Positions 1 to 7,498 of a stretch of DNA of 43,351 bases are shown piece by piece. This DNA is from Gammaproteobacteria bacterium (lineage in GTDB: Bacteria; Pseudomonadota; Gammaproteobacteria; JAKEHO01), in contig JAKEHO010000091.1 of assembly GCA_022614965.1 (NCBI GenBank), positions 1 to 43,351 on the forward strand, given 5' to 3'. Both the position numbers and the translations under genes were made by a program. Numbering within the stretch: the first letter of the stretch is position 1; each line of letters opens with the position of its first letter. The notes under the pieces are model-generated. The model had not been told where the DNA came from. It ran no database searches and saw only the letters and a list, made by a program, of their open reading frames with translations.

Positions 1-8
1 AATGTCAT
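1..8 (-). CDS. Start of a leftward gene running off the left edge
   Basis: On the minus strand an AAGGAG ribosome-binding sequence (about 18-23) stands 9 bases before an ATG at 8-6, and the frame is open to the edge. Only two codons are visible, so the product is unknown. The gene would lie directly downstream of the flavin reductase that ends at 60, in the same direction, and could share its operon. The strength of the ribosome site is the only evidence. Confidence 0.3.
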
Positions 9-59
9 CAATTTGATCTCCTTATGGTCGTTACGCCGGCAGAGTGCGTGCTGCCCCGG

Positions 60-794
60 CTAATTTGAAGAGACATACTTCTCACGACGGATATTAGGGG
101 TTGGAAATCCAGCCGCACGCAGCGTTACTGCTGCTGTATCGATCATGTTGGGGTTGCCACAGAGGTAGACAATATCCATGTTGGGATCAAGATCCAATTC
201 GACCAGGGTGTCCTGTACATACCCTTTCCGCTCATAGGGCGCTGGTAATTCTGGCATCGTGCGGCTGTAGCATGCTTGGAAACGAAATCCTGGATGCTGC
301 TCGGCAAAGTCAATGAAGTTTTGACCATAAAGTAGCTCATCCGGTCCCCGCACACCGAGGAGCAACACGGCGCTGAAGTGTCTCTCCGCGAGACGGCGAC
401 CGAGTTCCGTTAGCATTGCACGGTATGGCGTGACTCCAGTTCCTGTTCCCACGAGGACATACCGGGCGGGCGGATCGTCTCGTAGCACGAAACGACCAAA
501 TGGTCCCGTGGTCTCGACGCGGTCTCCGGGCAGCATCTCAAAGAGCAGGCGGGTAGCCCGCCCGCCTTCAACACGTACGGCCGCGATTTCAATTGCCTCT
601 GTCCCACCGGGAATAGTGGCGATGCTGTAATTGCGCAACAGTGTCTGGCCGTCGAAGGGCAGATGCATGGTAATGAATTGTCCAGGGACATATTCCAACG
701 GCTGAGAATCCTCACGAACCAGGGATAGCTCCCGAACCCGCGGCGTCACCATGCGTGCGGACCGTAGTACTAATGTAAATTGCTCCCGGGACAT
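60..794 (-). CDS. Ferredoxin/flavodoxin-NADP reductase family FAD oxidoreductase
   Basis: A protein of the ferredoxin-NADP reductase superfamily, which moves electrons between NAD(P)H and a carrier through FAD. Visible marks are RNYSIA (the RxYS flavin site), the glycine-rich GTGTGVTPYRAM pyridine-nucleotide loop, CGNPNMID near the end and the terminal REKYVSSN. It has the plain two-domain form (FAD barrel, then NAD(P) domain) with no fused iron-sulfur domain. The ATG at 794 gives 244 residues. A TTG at 848 would add 18 residues that do not look like the family, so I prefer 794, although its ribosome site is weak. The electron partner is unknown; Fpr-type proteins serve ferredoxin, flavodoxin or oxidative-stress roles. 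A possible second gene begins just downstream at the window edge. Confidence 0.8.
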   Translation of the reverse strand: MSREQFTLVLRSARMVTPRVRELSLVREDSQPLEYVPGQFITMHLPFDGQTLLRNYSIATIPGGTEAIEIAAVRVEGGRATRLLFEMLPGDRVETTGPFGRFVLRDDPPARYVLVGTGTGVTPYRAMLTELGRRLAERHFSAVLLLGVRGPDELLYGQNFIDFAEQHPGFRFQACYSRTMPELPAPYERKGYVQDTLVELDLDPNMDIVYLCGNPNMIDTAAVTLRAAGFPTPNIRREKYVSSN

Positions 795-1104
795 GTAATG
801 CGTTAGATCGCTGGGATCCTGGTGGTAGCCTACACGTATGGATCGCAAGTTGTACCACAGTTGGCCCGACGATCTAAAGATTAACTTGGAGTTCGAACCC
901 GGCCACCCTAGTGGCGATCCAGGCTCATAGAGTCATGATGATGAAATCCGTCTCGGTATGGCGGGACGGGCACTGAACACGCGGGGTTTAGCCGGTGTGC
1001 AGGCGGCGCTGAGATGATCTCAACGCAGCAAGTCGTGTCGCAGTTCGGTTCTGGCGGGGGTTGTTTCGATTAATAGGGTGCTCGTTTCCGAGCGGCCCTC
1101 GTCG
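795..1104. other. Intergenic stretch, no gene seen
   Basis: About 310 bases with no credible coding frame. It holds a short hairpin (gccac-ccta-gtggc, near 903) and a TTCGAA-centred string resembling a tRNA T-loop near 891. Neither pairs well enough to call an RNA gene or terminator. Confidence 0.5.
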
Positions 1105-1416
1105 TTAATCGTCTTGAAGTCGTCCGGTTGCCTTGGCAAGCGCAATCGCCATTTCGAGCATGCTGCTTGCCACGAGCTTCGGCGTCTTCTCGTCAATTGA
1201 CTTTGCCACGCGCAATTTCTTGTAGCCCTCCTGAGGCAATTCCCCAAACTCCTGTTTGTATTGTGCGAGGTTCAAGGCAAGTAGTCTGGCACATTCCACC
1301 AGGTCTTCCTTGCCGCTCTTGGCGACTAGGTCGTCCAGTACCAAGTAGAATGTTTTGAATCGTTTCAACTTATCGGACGAATCACTCGTGGCAGACTTTG
1401 AGTATCGTGCACGCAT
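1105..1416 (-). CDS. Hypothetical small soluble protein
   Basis: A 103-residue protein I do not recognise. The ATG at 1416 is chosen because a full AAGGAG lies 12 bases upstream; a TTG at 1452 would make it 115 residues. The product is charged and mostly helical by eye: a lysine/serine-rich start, then a leucine-rich middle (LVLDDLVAK, ARLLALNLAQY) and a helical end. There is no signal peptide, membrane segment or cysteine pattern suggesting an enzyme. It is transcribed away from the PilZ gene, and two CRP-type palindromes (1494-1541) lie in the shared upstream region, 78 to 125 bases before this start. It may be regulated with the PilZ gene, but its function is unknown. Confidence 0.6.
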   Translation of the reverse strand: MRARYSKSATSDSSDKLKRFKTFYLVLDDLVAKSGKEDLVECARLLALNLAQYKQEFGELPQEGYKKLRVAKSIDEKTPKLVASSMLEMAIALAKATGRLQDD

Positions 1417-1493
1417 GTTCTGGTGTATCTCCTTAGCCGCTCTGGGTGCCAAGCGCGTGGCAAGACCGCGTCAGCTATAAAATTAGCCGCTTT

Positions 1494-1509
1494 TGAGATA
1501 GCGATCACA
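1494..1509. promoter_or_regulatory. CRP-family binding site (one mismatch)
   Basis: TGAGA-N6-TCACA, one base off the CRP/Vfr/Clp consensus TGTGA-N6-TCACA. Its centre is 32 bp, about three helical turns, from the perfect site at 1526-1541, so two dimers could sit on one face of the DNA between the divergent hypothetical and PilZ genes. Confidence 0.45.
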
Positions 1510-1525
1510 GGGTGGCTGCGAATAT

Positions 1526-1541
1526 TGTGACGAAGTTCACA
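1526..1541. promoter_or_regulatory. CRP-family binding site (perfect palindrome)
   Basis: An exact TGTGA-N6-TCACA palindrome in the divergent region before the PilZ gene (start 1699) and the hypothetical gene (start 1416). This is the consensus for CRP and its relatives Vfr and Clp. No regulator of this family is encoded in the window. Confidence 0.6.
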
Positions 1542-1698
1542 GATTCGGACCTTATTTACTTGGTATGTTTCGCCAGTAGTTACGTGAGACTGGCGAGTAA
1601 GAAGGCTGAAGAGGAAGATCCCCCTCGCGGGAGAACTCCGCTCGTTTTTACTCCAATGTGTGTCATGTGAAACGCCGAAGTAAACGGCGTGTGCAGCG

Positions 1699-2145
1699 AT
1701 GTCAACCGATAAGATCGACTCATCGAAAGAAGGCCGTAGATCAAGTCCTCGCTCCGGTGATTTCTACGGAGAACGGCGAAAACATCCAAGAATCGTAATT
1801 AATCGTCGTAGTACGATTCGTGAGACGAAAGAAAATATTGTCCAACATGCCATTGCGCATGACATTTCCCAGGGTGGATTGCAGATTCGCTGTGACCACG
1901 CGACAGCGTATACCCTTTATCCGAGCGAAGATCAGATAAATCGTGAGAGAGCGCCGGAATTGGATGTGAGGCTGAGCCTGCCACTGCGCGAAGGCCTAGT
2001 TGAACTCGGCGCACGCTGCAGAGCGGTGCACAGATCTGTGATTCCAGAGGATGGCGTTGCCTTTGGTCTGCAATTTATGACGTTCACGGATGATAGTGCC
2101 GGGAACCTCATCAAGTTTATGGAAGAGTCCGTCGGCCGTTACTGA
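1699..2145 (+). CDS. PilZ-domain c-di-GMP receptor protein
   Basis: A 148-residue cytosolic protein built around one PilZ domain. The two c-di-GMP contact motifs are both present: RRKHPR (the RxxxR motif, about residues 26-31) and DISQGG (the D/NxSxxG motif, about 55-60), followed by the beta barrel strands with VRLSLP and FGLQF. The first 25 residues are polar and probably disordered. It has no fused output domain, so it likely acts by binding a partner such as a motility or polysaccharide machine. The ATG at 1699 has no strong ribosome site. Tandem CRP-type sites lie 158-205 bases upstream. A GGDEF-EAL enzyme is encoded nearby at 3011-4678, which fits local c-di-GMP control. Confidence 0.85.
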   Translation: MSTDKIDSSKEGRRSSPRSGDFYGERRKHPRIVINRRSTIRETKENIVQHAIAHDISQGGLQIRCDHATAYTLYPSEDQINRERAPELDVRLSLPLREGLVELGARCRAVHRSVIPEDGVAFGLQFMTFTDDSAGNLIKFMEESVGRY

Positions 2146-2336
2146 CGTGCCGACAACATGCGGCACAGTCTGTTGGCGGTCCGATCCAATCCCTATCTGT
2201 TGCGAATAGAGCGGGCCTATTCCGGTGCGACACCCCTGGGCGCACGACGATCGGCGTCATTTGTCGCGTTACACAATCCGCACGCTCTTATGGCGTTCGT
2301 AGGATTTTTTCGATGACCAGTGCGGGTGTGGTCGAG

Positions 2337-2711
2337 TCATAATCCGATCAGAACCAAGAGCCACACAAGAACGACGTTGACAAGCGCTATCAGCACCGCC
2401 GCGCTCCCCATATCCTTGGCCCGTTTGGAAAGCTGGTGGTCTTCAATGGAAACGCGATCGACGGCGCTCTCGATGGCGGAGTTAAGCAACTCTACCATGA
2501 GTACGATCGCAACACTGCTGATCATTAGGGCACGCTCAGCCATTGAGACGGGAGTGAATACGGCGCCCATGACGAGTGCGACAGCAAGCAGACATTCCTG
2601 GCGGAACGCTGACTCGTATTTATACGCTGAGCGTAGTCCGGACAGTGAGTAGAGAGAAGCATTCCATAGGCGCGTCAGCCCGGTTTTACCTCTTTTTGAA
2701 TTTTCTGACAT
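2337..2711 (-). CDS. dgkA: Diacylglycerol kinase (DgkA family)
   Basis: A small integral membrane kinase that phosphorylates diacylglycerol to phosphatidic acid, recycling lipid left from periplasmic glucan or LPS modification. The 124-residue length matches the family (E. coli about 122). It has the amphipathic start, three membrane helices and the signature ELLNSAIESAVDR with the catalytic and metal-binding glutamates (about 74 and 81) and asparagine 77, then SKRAKDMGSAAV. The ATG at 2711 follows AGGGGGG closely; a longer frame upstream lacks similarity. It stands alone. The 299 bases between its start and the GGDEF-EAL gene show no further gene or clear signal. Confidence 0.9.
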   Translation of the reverse strand: MSENSKRGKTGLTRLWNASLYSLSGLRSAYKYESAFRQECLLAVALVMGAVFTPVSMAERALMISSVAIVLMVELLNSAIESAVDRVSIEDHQLSKRAKDMGSAAVLIALVNVVLVWLLVLIGL

Positions 2712-3010
2712 GGTACCCCCCTGCTGAATGGTTTGGCTTATGCCGTACGGCGGCGCAATACGGTTATCGTTGGGGATCATGGCGTATCATTGAATAAAGG
2801 TACACCCTGCTACGGGCAAATGGGCGTGGCCTGCATTGCTCTAATGCAAATGCCGGGGCACCAAAGAATAAGCCGCTAACGGTGCCCTCTCGTCAAGGGC
2901 TTACCTGGGGCTATCGTGAGGCGGCCAGTCGCATGGCGGCCCACTCTGAAACACAGTACGGCATCAAGGATTGGTGCTGGCGAGTCAAGAAATCGTAACG
3001 CGCTATTCTG

Positions 3011-4678
3011 CTATTCTGCCTGGCCGGCCACGTTTCGTTGAGCTTCCTTTCCCAATGCCCACGGTGACTCATTGAACCAATGGATGATTTGTACGCTATT
3101 CATTGGCTTGCTCAGGTAGTATCCTTGTACCGAATCACAGCCCTGCTTCTCGAGTAGCGTCCATGCTTCCTGACTTTCAACGCCTTCTGCTGCAACCTTA
3201 AGGCCCAAATTGTGCCCCAGCTGAATGATGGCGTGCACAATCACTGCGTCATTTTCATTTTTTACCATGCCAATGACAAATGAGCGGTCAATCTTGATCT
3301 CGCTGATCGGCAGTTTACTGATGTAGGCCAGGGATGAGTAACCCGTACCGAAATCATCGATTGAGATTCGTAGACCCATGCTCGTCAGCCGAGTAAGCAC
3401 CTCGAGAGCGCGTCGTTGGTCAACCATGATGCTGCCCTCGGTGATCTCCAATACCAGCCATTCAGGATTTACCTCTGAGGAGGCCAAGAGTCCGGCGATG
3501 ACATCCGGAAGATGCGGATCGTGAAGGTCCCTGGCGGAAATGTTTACGGCGATTCCAATCTCCAAGCCGGATTGCCTCCACACTGCGCACTGGCGGATTG
3601 CCCTCTTGAGCACCCAATGCGTTAGTGGCTTGACCAAGCGGGTTCGTTCGGCCATGGGAATAAAATCTTCCGGCGAGATAAACCCGTGGCCCGGTTGATT
3701 CCAGCGAACGAGCGCTTCCACTTCGTTTACTTGGCCAGTATGAAGATTGACTTTGGGTTGGTAATGCAGGAGCAGCTCGTCGTGTTCGATTGCGCGGCGC
3801 AACTCGCTCATTAGTGCGAGGCGCCGAGGGTCGAAGCGATCCTGCTCCTGTGAATAGAGGGAAAAGCCATCGTGCGCCTGTTTTGCTGCATTCATGGCCA
3901 GTTCCGCACGCTGGAGAAGCATATCGGCGTCGTTACCATGGTCCGGGAATAGGGTAATTCCGATACTTGCCTCCACTTCAAAATTAAAGCGATCGAGAGC
4001 AAATGGGAGTTCGAGCGCTTTATGCAGTCTTCGAGAAAACTTCGTAATGACATCCGGGGACGGCGGATCGTAGAGTAATATGCCGAACTCGTCACTCCCG
4101 ATCCGGGCAATCGTGTTTGGGCTCTCAATTGTTGCTTCGAGGCGTGACGCCACTTGTTTAAGTATCAAGTTTCCATTGTCGTGCCCTAAGGTATCATTGA
4201 TTTCCTTGAACCGATCCAGGTCCAAACAAAGCACGGCAAGTCGTTTGCTGTCGCGCTGTGCAACGCTGATTGCGTGCTGCAATCGGTCAGCGAGCAGGAC
4301 GCGGTTGGGCAGATCAGTTAATGTATCGTGGGTTGCATGATGTAGCGCCCGCGTTTCCAACGCGGCTGTTTGGGCCCTTAACGCATCGGTTTGATGGCTG
4401 GAAATGGCTCCGGCTTGACTCGCCATCATCGTGCTCACATACCGACCCAACAGAGCGAATGCAAACGGAAGAATATCCACTACCCATAGCGCGTAGCGCG
4501 TTTTCTGCGCCTCAATGAGACCGTCTAGCGTGATTGTACCTGAACCAAGGAAGCCCACGATAAGCGTTGCAATGATGACGGGGACCAACCCAATCAAGAA
4601 GCCGAGTAGGGTGGCCTCGTTTATGGTGCTTATAAGTGGCTTGCTTACGTGAGACGTGCGTTCGGCAAACAGTGACAT
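3011..4678 (-). CDS. Membrane GGDEF-EAL protein, probable c-di-GMP phosphodiesterase
   Basis: A 555-residue membrane protein with two helices (about 22-46 and 62-82) joined by a short loop, then a GGDEF domain (about 115-275) and an EAL domain (about 285-540). The EAL half keeps its catalytic set: EAL at 321-323, EITEG, DDFGTGYSSL, KIDRSF and AEGVES. The GGDEF half reads GSDEF (194-198), has GN where GD is usual before the second helix, and lacks an RxxD inhibitory site. The likely activity is therefore c-di-GMP hydrolysis, with the first domain perhaps only binding GTP. No PAS, HAMP or periplasmic sensor domain is seen. A CRP-type site lies about 84 bases before the start. The ribosome site is weak. 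Confidence 0.9.
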   Translation of the reverse strand: MSLFAERTSHVSKPLISTINEATLLGFLIGLVPVIIATLIVGFLGSGTITLDGLIEAQKTRYALWVVDILPFAFALLGRYVSTMMASQAGAISSHQTDALRAQTAALETRALHHATHDTLTDLPNRVLLADRLQHAISVAQRDSKRLAVLCLDLDRFKEINDTLGHDNGNLILKQVASRLEATIESPNTIARIGSDEFGILLYDPPSPDVITKFSRRLHKALELPFALDRFNFEVEASIGITLFPDHGNDADMLLQRAELAMNAAKQAHDGFSLYSQEQDRFDPRRLALMSELRRAIEHDELLLHYQPKVNLHTGQVNEVEALVRWNQPGHGFISPEDFIPMAERTRLVKPLTHWVLKRAIRQCAVWRQSGLEIGIAVNISARDLHDPHLPDVIAGLLASSEVNPEWLVLEITEGSIMVDQRRALEVLTRLTSMGLRISIDDFGTGYSSLAYISKLPISEIKIDRSFVIGMVKNENDAVIVHAIIQLGHNLGLKVAAEGVESQEAWTLLEKQGCDSVQGYYLSKPMNSVQIIHWFNESPWALGKEAQRNVAGQAE

Positions 4679-4753
4679 CAGAGATCGCTCTACGTTATGG
4701 TATTCAGAATAAACCTATTTTTCCGCCAATGCATCTAATAGAGGCCACGGTTT

Positions 4754-4769
4754 CGTGACGTGTGTCACA
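4754..4769. promoter_or_regulatory. CRP-family binding site upstream of the GGDEF-EAL gene
   Basis: CGTGA-N6-TCACA, one base off TGTGA-N6-TCACA, centred about 84 bases upstream of the GGDEF-EAL start. Its similarity to the pair at 1494-1541 suggests the same regulator. Confidence 0.45.
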
Positions 4770-5071
4770 GTTTATTCGGTATGTCTTATATGTAACCGTA
4801 GAATTCCCGGAAAAGGTTCTAAAGGAGTGCGGCCGACAACCTGCGTAGCTCAAAAGAGCCAGGTGTTTTACCGAAGCCATTATTTCAGCCTAATGGGGGT
4901 GCATAGTGATTCAACGGCGCATTTTCGCGAATCGCTCACCCACACAGCGTACGATCGTCCTGCAAGGCAATCATTAAGGGCGAGTGCAAGATCCTGGTAT
5001 GGCCATCAAGATAGAATGGGTGACTCGCCAAGCATTGCCGCGACGCGCACTCGCTCCTCAACCAATCGTGT
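4770..5071. other. Intergenic stretch, no gene seen
   Basis: About 300 bases before the YnfA-type gene. A short gctc-aaaa-gagc hairpin occurs near 4847. I compared it by eye with c-di-GMP, guanidine, fluoride and manganese riboswitch cores and found no match. An open frame across it has no recognisable protein character. Confidence 0.4.
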
Positions 5072-5413
5072 ATGCTAACCGGTATGCATTCCTTTGCCCT
5101 GTACGTCGCAGCAGGTTTTGCTGAAATCGCCGGCTGTTTTGCCTTCTGGGCTTGGGTGCGACTCGGGCGCAGCCCCTGGTGGATGGTCGCCGGAACCATC
5201 TCGCTTATTGTGTTTGCCTATCTCTTGACTAAGGTCGATGCCCGTTTTGCGGGACGCGTTTTTGCGGCCTATGGCGGCGTGTATATCGTCGCATCCCTGC
5301 TGTGGCTTTGGATGGTCGAGCAGGTGCGGCCCGATCGATGGGATGTGTTAGGTGCAGCAATCTGTTTGGTCGGTGCAGCCATCATTCTTTTTGGACCACG
5401 TGCGGTGGCTTGA
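5072..5413 (+). CDS. YnfA/UPF0060 family small membrane protein
   Basis: A 113-residue, four-helix inner membrane protein. It follows the YnfA pattern closely: [17 protein letters not shown] at the start, [19 protein letters not shown] in the middle and [17 protein letters not shown] at the end. The family is distantly related to small multidrug resistance transporters, but its substrate is not settled. The ATG at 5072 is used; an ATG at 5084 gives a product nearer the usual 108-110 residues. It stands alone and ends about 120 bases before the MerR-controlled promoter. Confidence 0.85.
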   Translation: MLTGMHSFALYVAAGFAEIAGCFAFWAWVRLGRSPWWMVAGTISLIVFAYLLTKVDARFAGRVFAAYGGVYIVASLLWLWMVEQVRPDRWDVLGAAICLVGAAIILFGPRAVA

Positions 5414-5535
5414 TGGGCCCGTTCAGCAGACTTCTGGTGGTTGCACTTAAAGATAGATCTACGCTCACCTGAAAAGGCGCAAGACCTTATGTTATTTCCC
5501 TTTTAGGCTACGCCTTAAATCGTTGAATTAAAGAC

Positions 5536-5567
5536 TTGACCCTGTACCTTGGTACAGGGTCTATGCT
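5536..5567 (+). promoter_or_regulatory. MerR-type promoter and operator
   Basis: A -35 TTGACC (5536-5541) and a -10 TATGCT (5562-5567) are separated by 20 bp, the over-long spacing that MerR-family activators correct by twisting DNA. Between and overlapping them lies a perfect inverted repeat with ten-base arms, ACCCTGTACC and GGTACAGGGT, around a TT centre (5539-5560). The merR ATG follows at 5593, so the regulator probably controls its own operon. Confidence 0.8.
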
Positions 5568-5592
5568 TAATCACTATGATGGAGCACGAGCG

Positions 5593-6006
5593 ATGCAAGC
5601 ATTGACCATTGGGAAAGTTGCAGAGCGTGTAGGCGTCGGCGTTGAGACCGTCCGGTTCTATGAACGCAAAGGGCTTATCAAGCCGCCCCGACGCGGTGAG
5701 AGTGGCTACCGGCAGTACTCTGAGGACTTGGTTGCCCGTCTGCGTTTCATTCAACGGGCCAAGACGCTTGGGTTCTCACTTAAGGAAATCGGAGAATTGC
5801 TTGATATCAGGCATGATCCGACGACCACCTGCCGGGATATACAACGCCGAGCGGAAGTGAAGCTTTCCGATGTAGAGGAGAAGATCAAAGGGCTTCGCCG
5901 CATGTCGAAGGTCCTGACAAAGCTGATTGCCGAATGCGCGGGCGATGGCCCCACCAGTGCATGCCCGATCCTGGAGGCGCTCGATGTCGAGGGAGAGAAG
6001 GGATGA
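5593..6006 (+). CDS. merR: MerR, mercury-responsive regulator
   Basis: A 137-residue DNA-binding metal sensor. The N-terminal winged helix (TIGKVAERVGVGVETVRFYERKGL) is followed by the long dimer helix. Cysteines fall at 80, 115 and 124; the spacings of 35 and 9 equal those of Cys82, Cys117 and Cys126, which bind one Hg(II) across the dimer in Tn501 MerR. That points to mercury rather than copper, zinc or lead. The ATG at 5593 has GGAG eight bases upstream; an earlier TTG is actually the promoter -35. The stop overlaps the next gene start (ATGA at 6003). It lies first in the operon rather than divergent from it, unlike Tn21/Tn501 but like several environmental mer loci. Confidence 0.9.
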   Translation: MQALTIGKVAERVGVGVETVRFYERKGLIKPPRRGESGYRQYSEDLVARLRFIQRAKTLGFSLKEIGELLDIRHDPTTTCRDIQRRAEVKLSDVEEKIKGLRRMSKVLTKLIAECAGDGPTSACPILEALDVEGEKG

Positions 6007-6734
6007 GCACTGTTGAATTGATCTACGATGCGGACTGTCCCAACGTCAAGGAGGTAAGAGTCCAGTTAGTCCATGCCTTTGCTGAAGCTGGACTTCAGCC
6101 TCGTTGGGTCGAATGGGATAGGAACAGCGCCGAGAGCCCCGCCTATGTGCGTGGTTATGGATCACCCACCATCCTTGTGGATGGTAAAGACGTATCAGGC
6201 ACCTTGCCCACAGAGGCCAATTGCTGCCGCATCTACGATGGCCCGGATGGTCGGGCACAGGGCTTTCCAAGTGCTGAAGCGATAACGAATGCGTTGGATG
6301 GTGCGTCGCAGGACCTGATAGGTGCAACGGCAGGCAGGGTGAAAAACACCGGTTTTTTGGCGGCGCTCCCAGCGATTGGACTTGCCTTGCTGCCTAAGGT
6401 GGTGTGTCCTGTGTGTTGGCCAGCCTACACGGCCTTGCTCGGTGTCCTGGGACTCGAGTTCGTCGACTACACGCCTTATCTATTCCCGTTCACGCTGCTC
6501 TTTCTAGCAATCGTCCTGTCGGTATTGGGTTATCGAGCGAGGGCAAGCAAGCAGGGCGGCCCCGTTATCCTAGGCGTGATTGCATCAATTGGTATCATCC
6601 TGGGCAAGTTTGGCTATGCCTTTTCACCGGCCATATACGGCGGCATTACGTTCTTAGTCGTTGCGTGTGGCTGGGATTTGTGGATGGCAAGAACCGCAAA
6701 ACAACGCGCTTGTCCTTCCTGCGAGAACACGTAG
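6003..6734 (+). CDS. Fusion of a thioredoxin-fold domain and a MerT/MerC-like membrane domain
   Basis: A 243-residue protein in two parts. Residues 1-100 look like a thioredoxin fold: DADCPNVKEV near the start, GSPTILVDGKDV in the middle and a CC pair (TEANCCRIY). Residues about 115-235 hold four membrane helices, with CPVCWPAY just after the first. Vicinal or near-vicinal cysteines at the mouth of a helix are typical of MerT, MerC and MerF mercury importers; the C-terminal CPSC adds another pair. A plausible role is passing Hg(II) or another thiophilic metal from membrane to cytosolic thiols, with the transporter and its acceptor fused. It overlaps merR by four bases. The exact family is not certain. 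Confidence 0.6.
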   Translation: MSTVELIYDADCPNVKEVRVQLVHAFAEAGLQPRWVEWDRNSAESPAYVRGYGSPTILVDGKDVSGTLPTEANCCRIYDGPDGRAQGFPSAEAITNALDGASQDLIGATAGRVKNTGFLAALPAIGLALLPKVVCPVCWPAYTALLGVLGLEFVDYTPYLFPFTLLFLAIVLSVLGYRARASKQGGPVILGVIASIGIILGKFGYAFSPAIYGGITFLVVACGWDLWMARTAKQRACPSCENT

Positions 6735-6777
6735 CTGTTTGTTCAAGGTTCGAAACAGGATTAACGCGAGGTAAATT

Positions 6778-7050
6778 ATGGTGCAGAGGAAACGCAAGAT
6801 TGAGGTTTTCAGTGCCGGTTGCCCGGTTTGTGATGAAACAGTGGAATTCGTGAATTCTATTGCCTGCCCGTCCTGTGAGGTATCGGTGTTGAATATGAAC
6901 GAACCAGCTGTTGCGAAGCGTGCAAAAGAACTGGGTGTCCGCTCGGTACCGGCCGTCGCAATCGATGGCGCGCTTGCTTCATGCTGCGAGGGGCGGGGAC
7001 CTGATGAGGCAACACTTCGCACCGCAGGACTCGGACAACCTATCGGGTGA
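6778..7050 (+). CDS. Small thioredoxin-like metal/thiol protein
   Basis: A 90-residue cytosolic protein with a thioredoxin or glutaredoxin-like fold: IEVFSAGCPVCDETV near the start (CxxC, about 15-18), a second CPSC (about 30-33), GVRSVPAVAIDG (the cis-proline loop) and a late CC. Six cysteines in 90 residues suggest thiophilic metal handling or disulfide chemistry. A GAGG lies nine bases before the ATG at 6778. It is the last gene of the MerR operon and is followed by an intrinsic terminator. Without a merA nearby, it could be an acceptor or shuttle for metal delivered by the upstream membrane protein. That role is inferred from context. Confidence 0.7.
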   Translation: MVQRKRKIEVFSAGCPVCDETVEFVNSIACPSCEVSVLNMNEPAVAKRAKELGVRSVPAVAIDGALASCCEGRGPDEATLRTAGLGQPIG

Positions 7051-7059
7051 GCTTCTTAT

Positions 7060-7085
7060 TGGCGCTGGCAGCGGCGCCATTTTTT
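7060..7085 (+). terminator. Intrinsic terminator of the mer-like operon
   Basis: TGGCGC and GCGCCA arms around an 8-base loop, followed directly by six T residues. It begins ten bases after the stop of the thioredoxin-like gene. Confidence 0.7.
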
Positions 7086-7125
7086 CTATTAATCAACACA
7101 CGACTGCGAGCAAACACAAGACGTA

Positions 7126-7146
7126 TTGCCAATGCAACATTGGCAA
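7126..7146. repeat. Perfect 9-bp inverted repeat beside a tRNA fragment
   Basis: Arms TTGCCAATG and CATTGGCAA around CAA. There is no T-run after it, so it is not a standard terminator. It lies about 50 bases left of the tRNA-Gln fragment and could be an arm-type recombination site, an operator or a chance hairpin. Confidence 0.5.
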
Positions 7147-7193
7147 CGCAAGCCTAAATATCTAGGGGTCTAGCCGCATCAATTCGTCATCGT

Positions 7194-7243
7194 GATTGGC
7201 TGGGCGACCAGGATTCCAATCTGGGTTCACGGAGTGAGACTCC
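7194..7243 (-). repeat. tRNA-Gln 3' fragment, copy A (putative attachment-site remnant)
   Basis: Fifty bases match the 3' part of the intact tRNA-Gln at 27485-27558 in the same orientation, from three bases beyond the CCA end through the T arm and variable region into the anticodon stem, with five mismatches. The 5' half of the tRNA is absent, so no functional tRNA is possible. Such partial copies are what integrases using a tRNA 3' end leave at the far end of an island. Confidence 0.75.
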
Positions 7244-7498
7244 TTTATCTTTATAATATTTAGATAATATCTAGCAACATTTCATAATAAGTGGCAGTAA
7301 ACCAATCAGTGCGTTGCAGTTTGTTGGTTGTTGTAGTTAGATGTTCCGAGAGTGTTGCCACCCATCGTAAAGAGCCCAAACGAGCTGGAACCAATAGCAA
7401 ATATTTGCATCTAAATTCCACATAACGAAGAAGTAAGGTAATTGAAATAGCCTTGCCCATTGTGGACACCGTGCAGATTATGCGTTAATAATGAAATT
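7244..7498. other. AT-rich gene-free stretch before the metal-efflux genes
   Basis: About 255 bases clearly richer in A and T than the genes around it, especially 7244-7300. Small frames here lack protein character. It must hold the promoter of the CzcI-like gene at 7499, but I cannot pick one out with confidence. The composition shift starts right after tRNA fragment A. Confidence 0.45.

Noticed and set aside
885..930. TTCGAA-centred sequence resembling a tRNA T arm
   Set aside because: On both strands the flanking stem pairs poorly, and no acceptor, anticodon or D arm can be built. It does not align well with the tRNA-Gln copies.
4755..5078. Possible 107-residue protein and possible riboswitch before the YnfA-type gene
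   Set aside because: The translation lacks protein-like character, and the RNA did not match the conserved cores of the riboswitch classes I compared (c-di-GMP, guanidine, fluoride, manganese).
7260..7469. Minus-strand 69-codon frame in the AT-rich stretch
   Set aside because: No ribosome site, no similarity by eye, and it lies across the presumed promoter of the CzcI-like gene.
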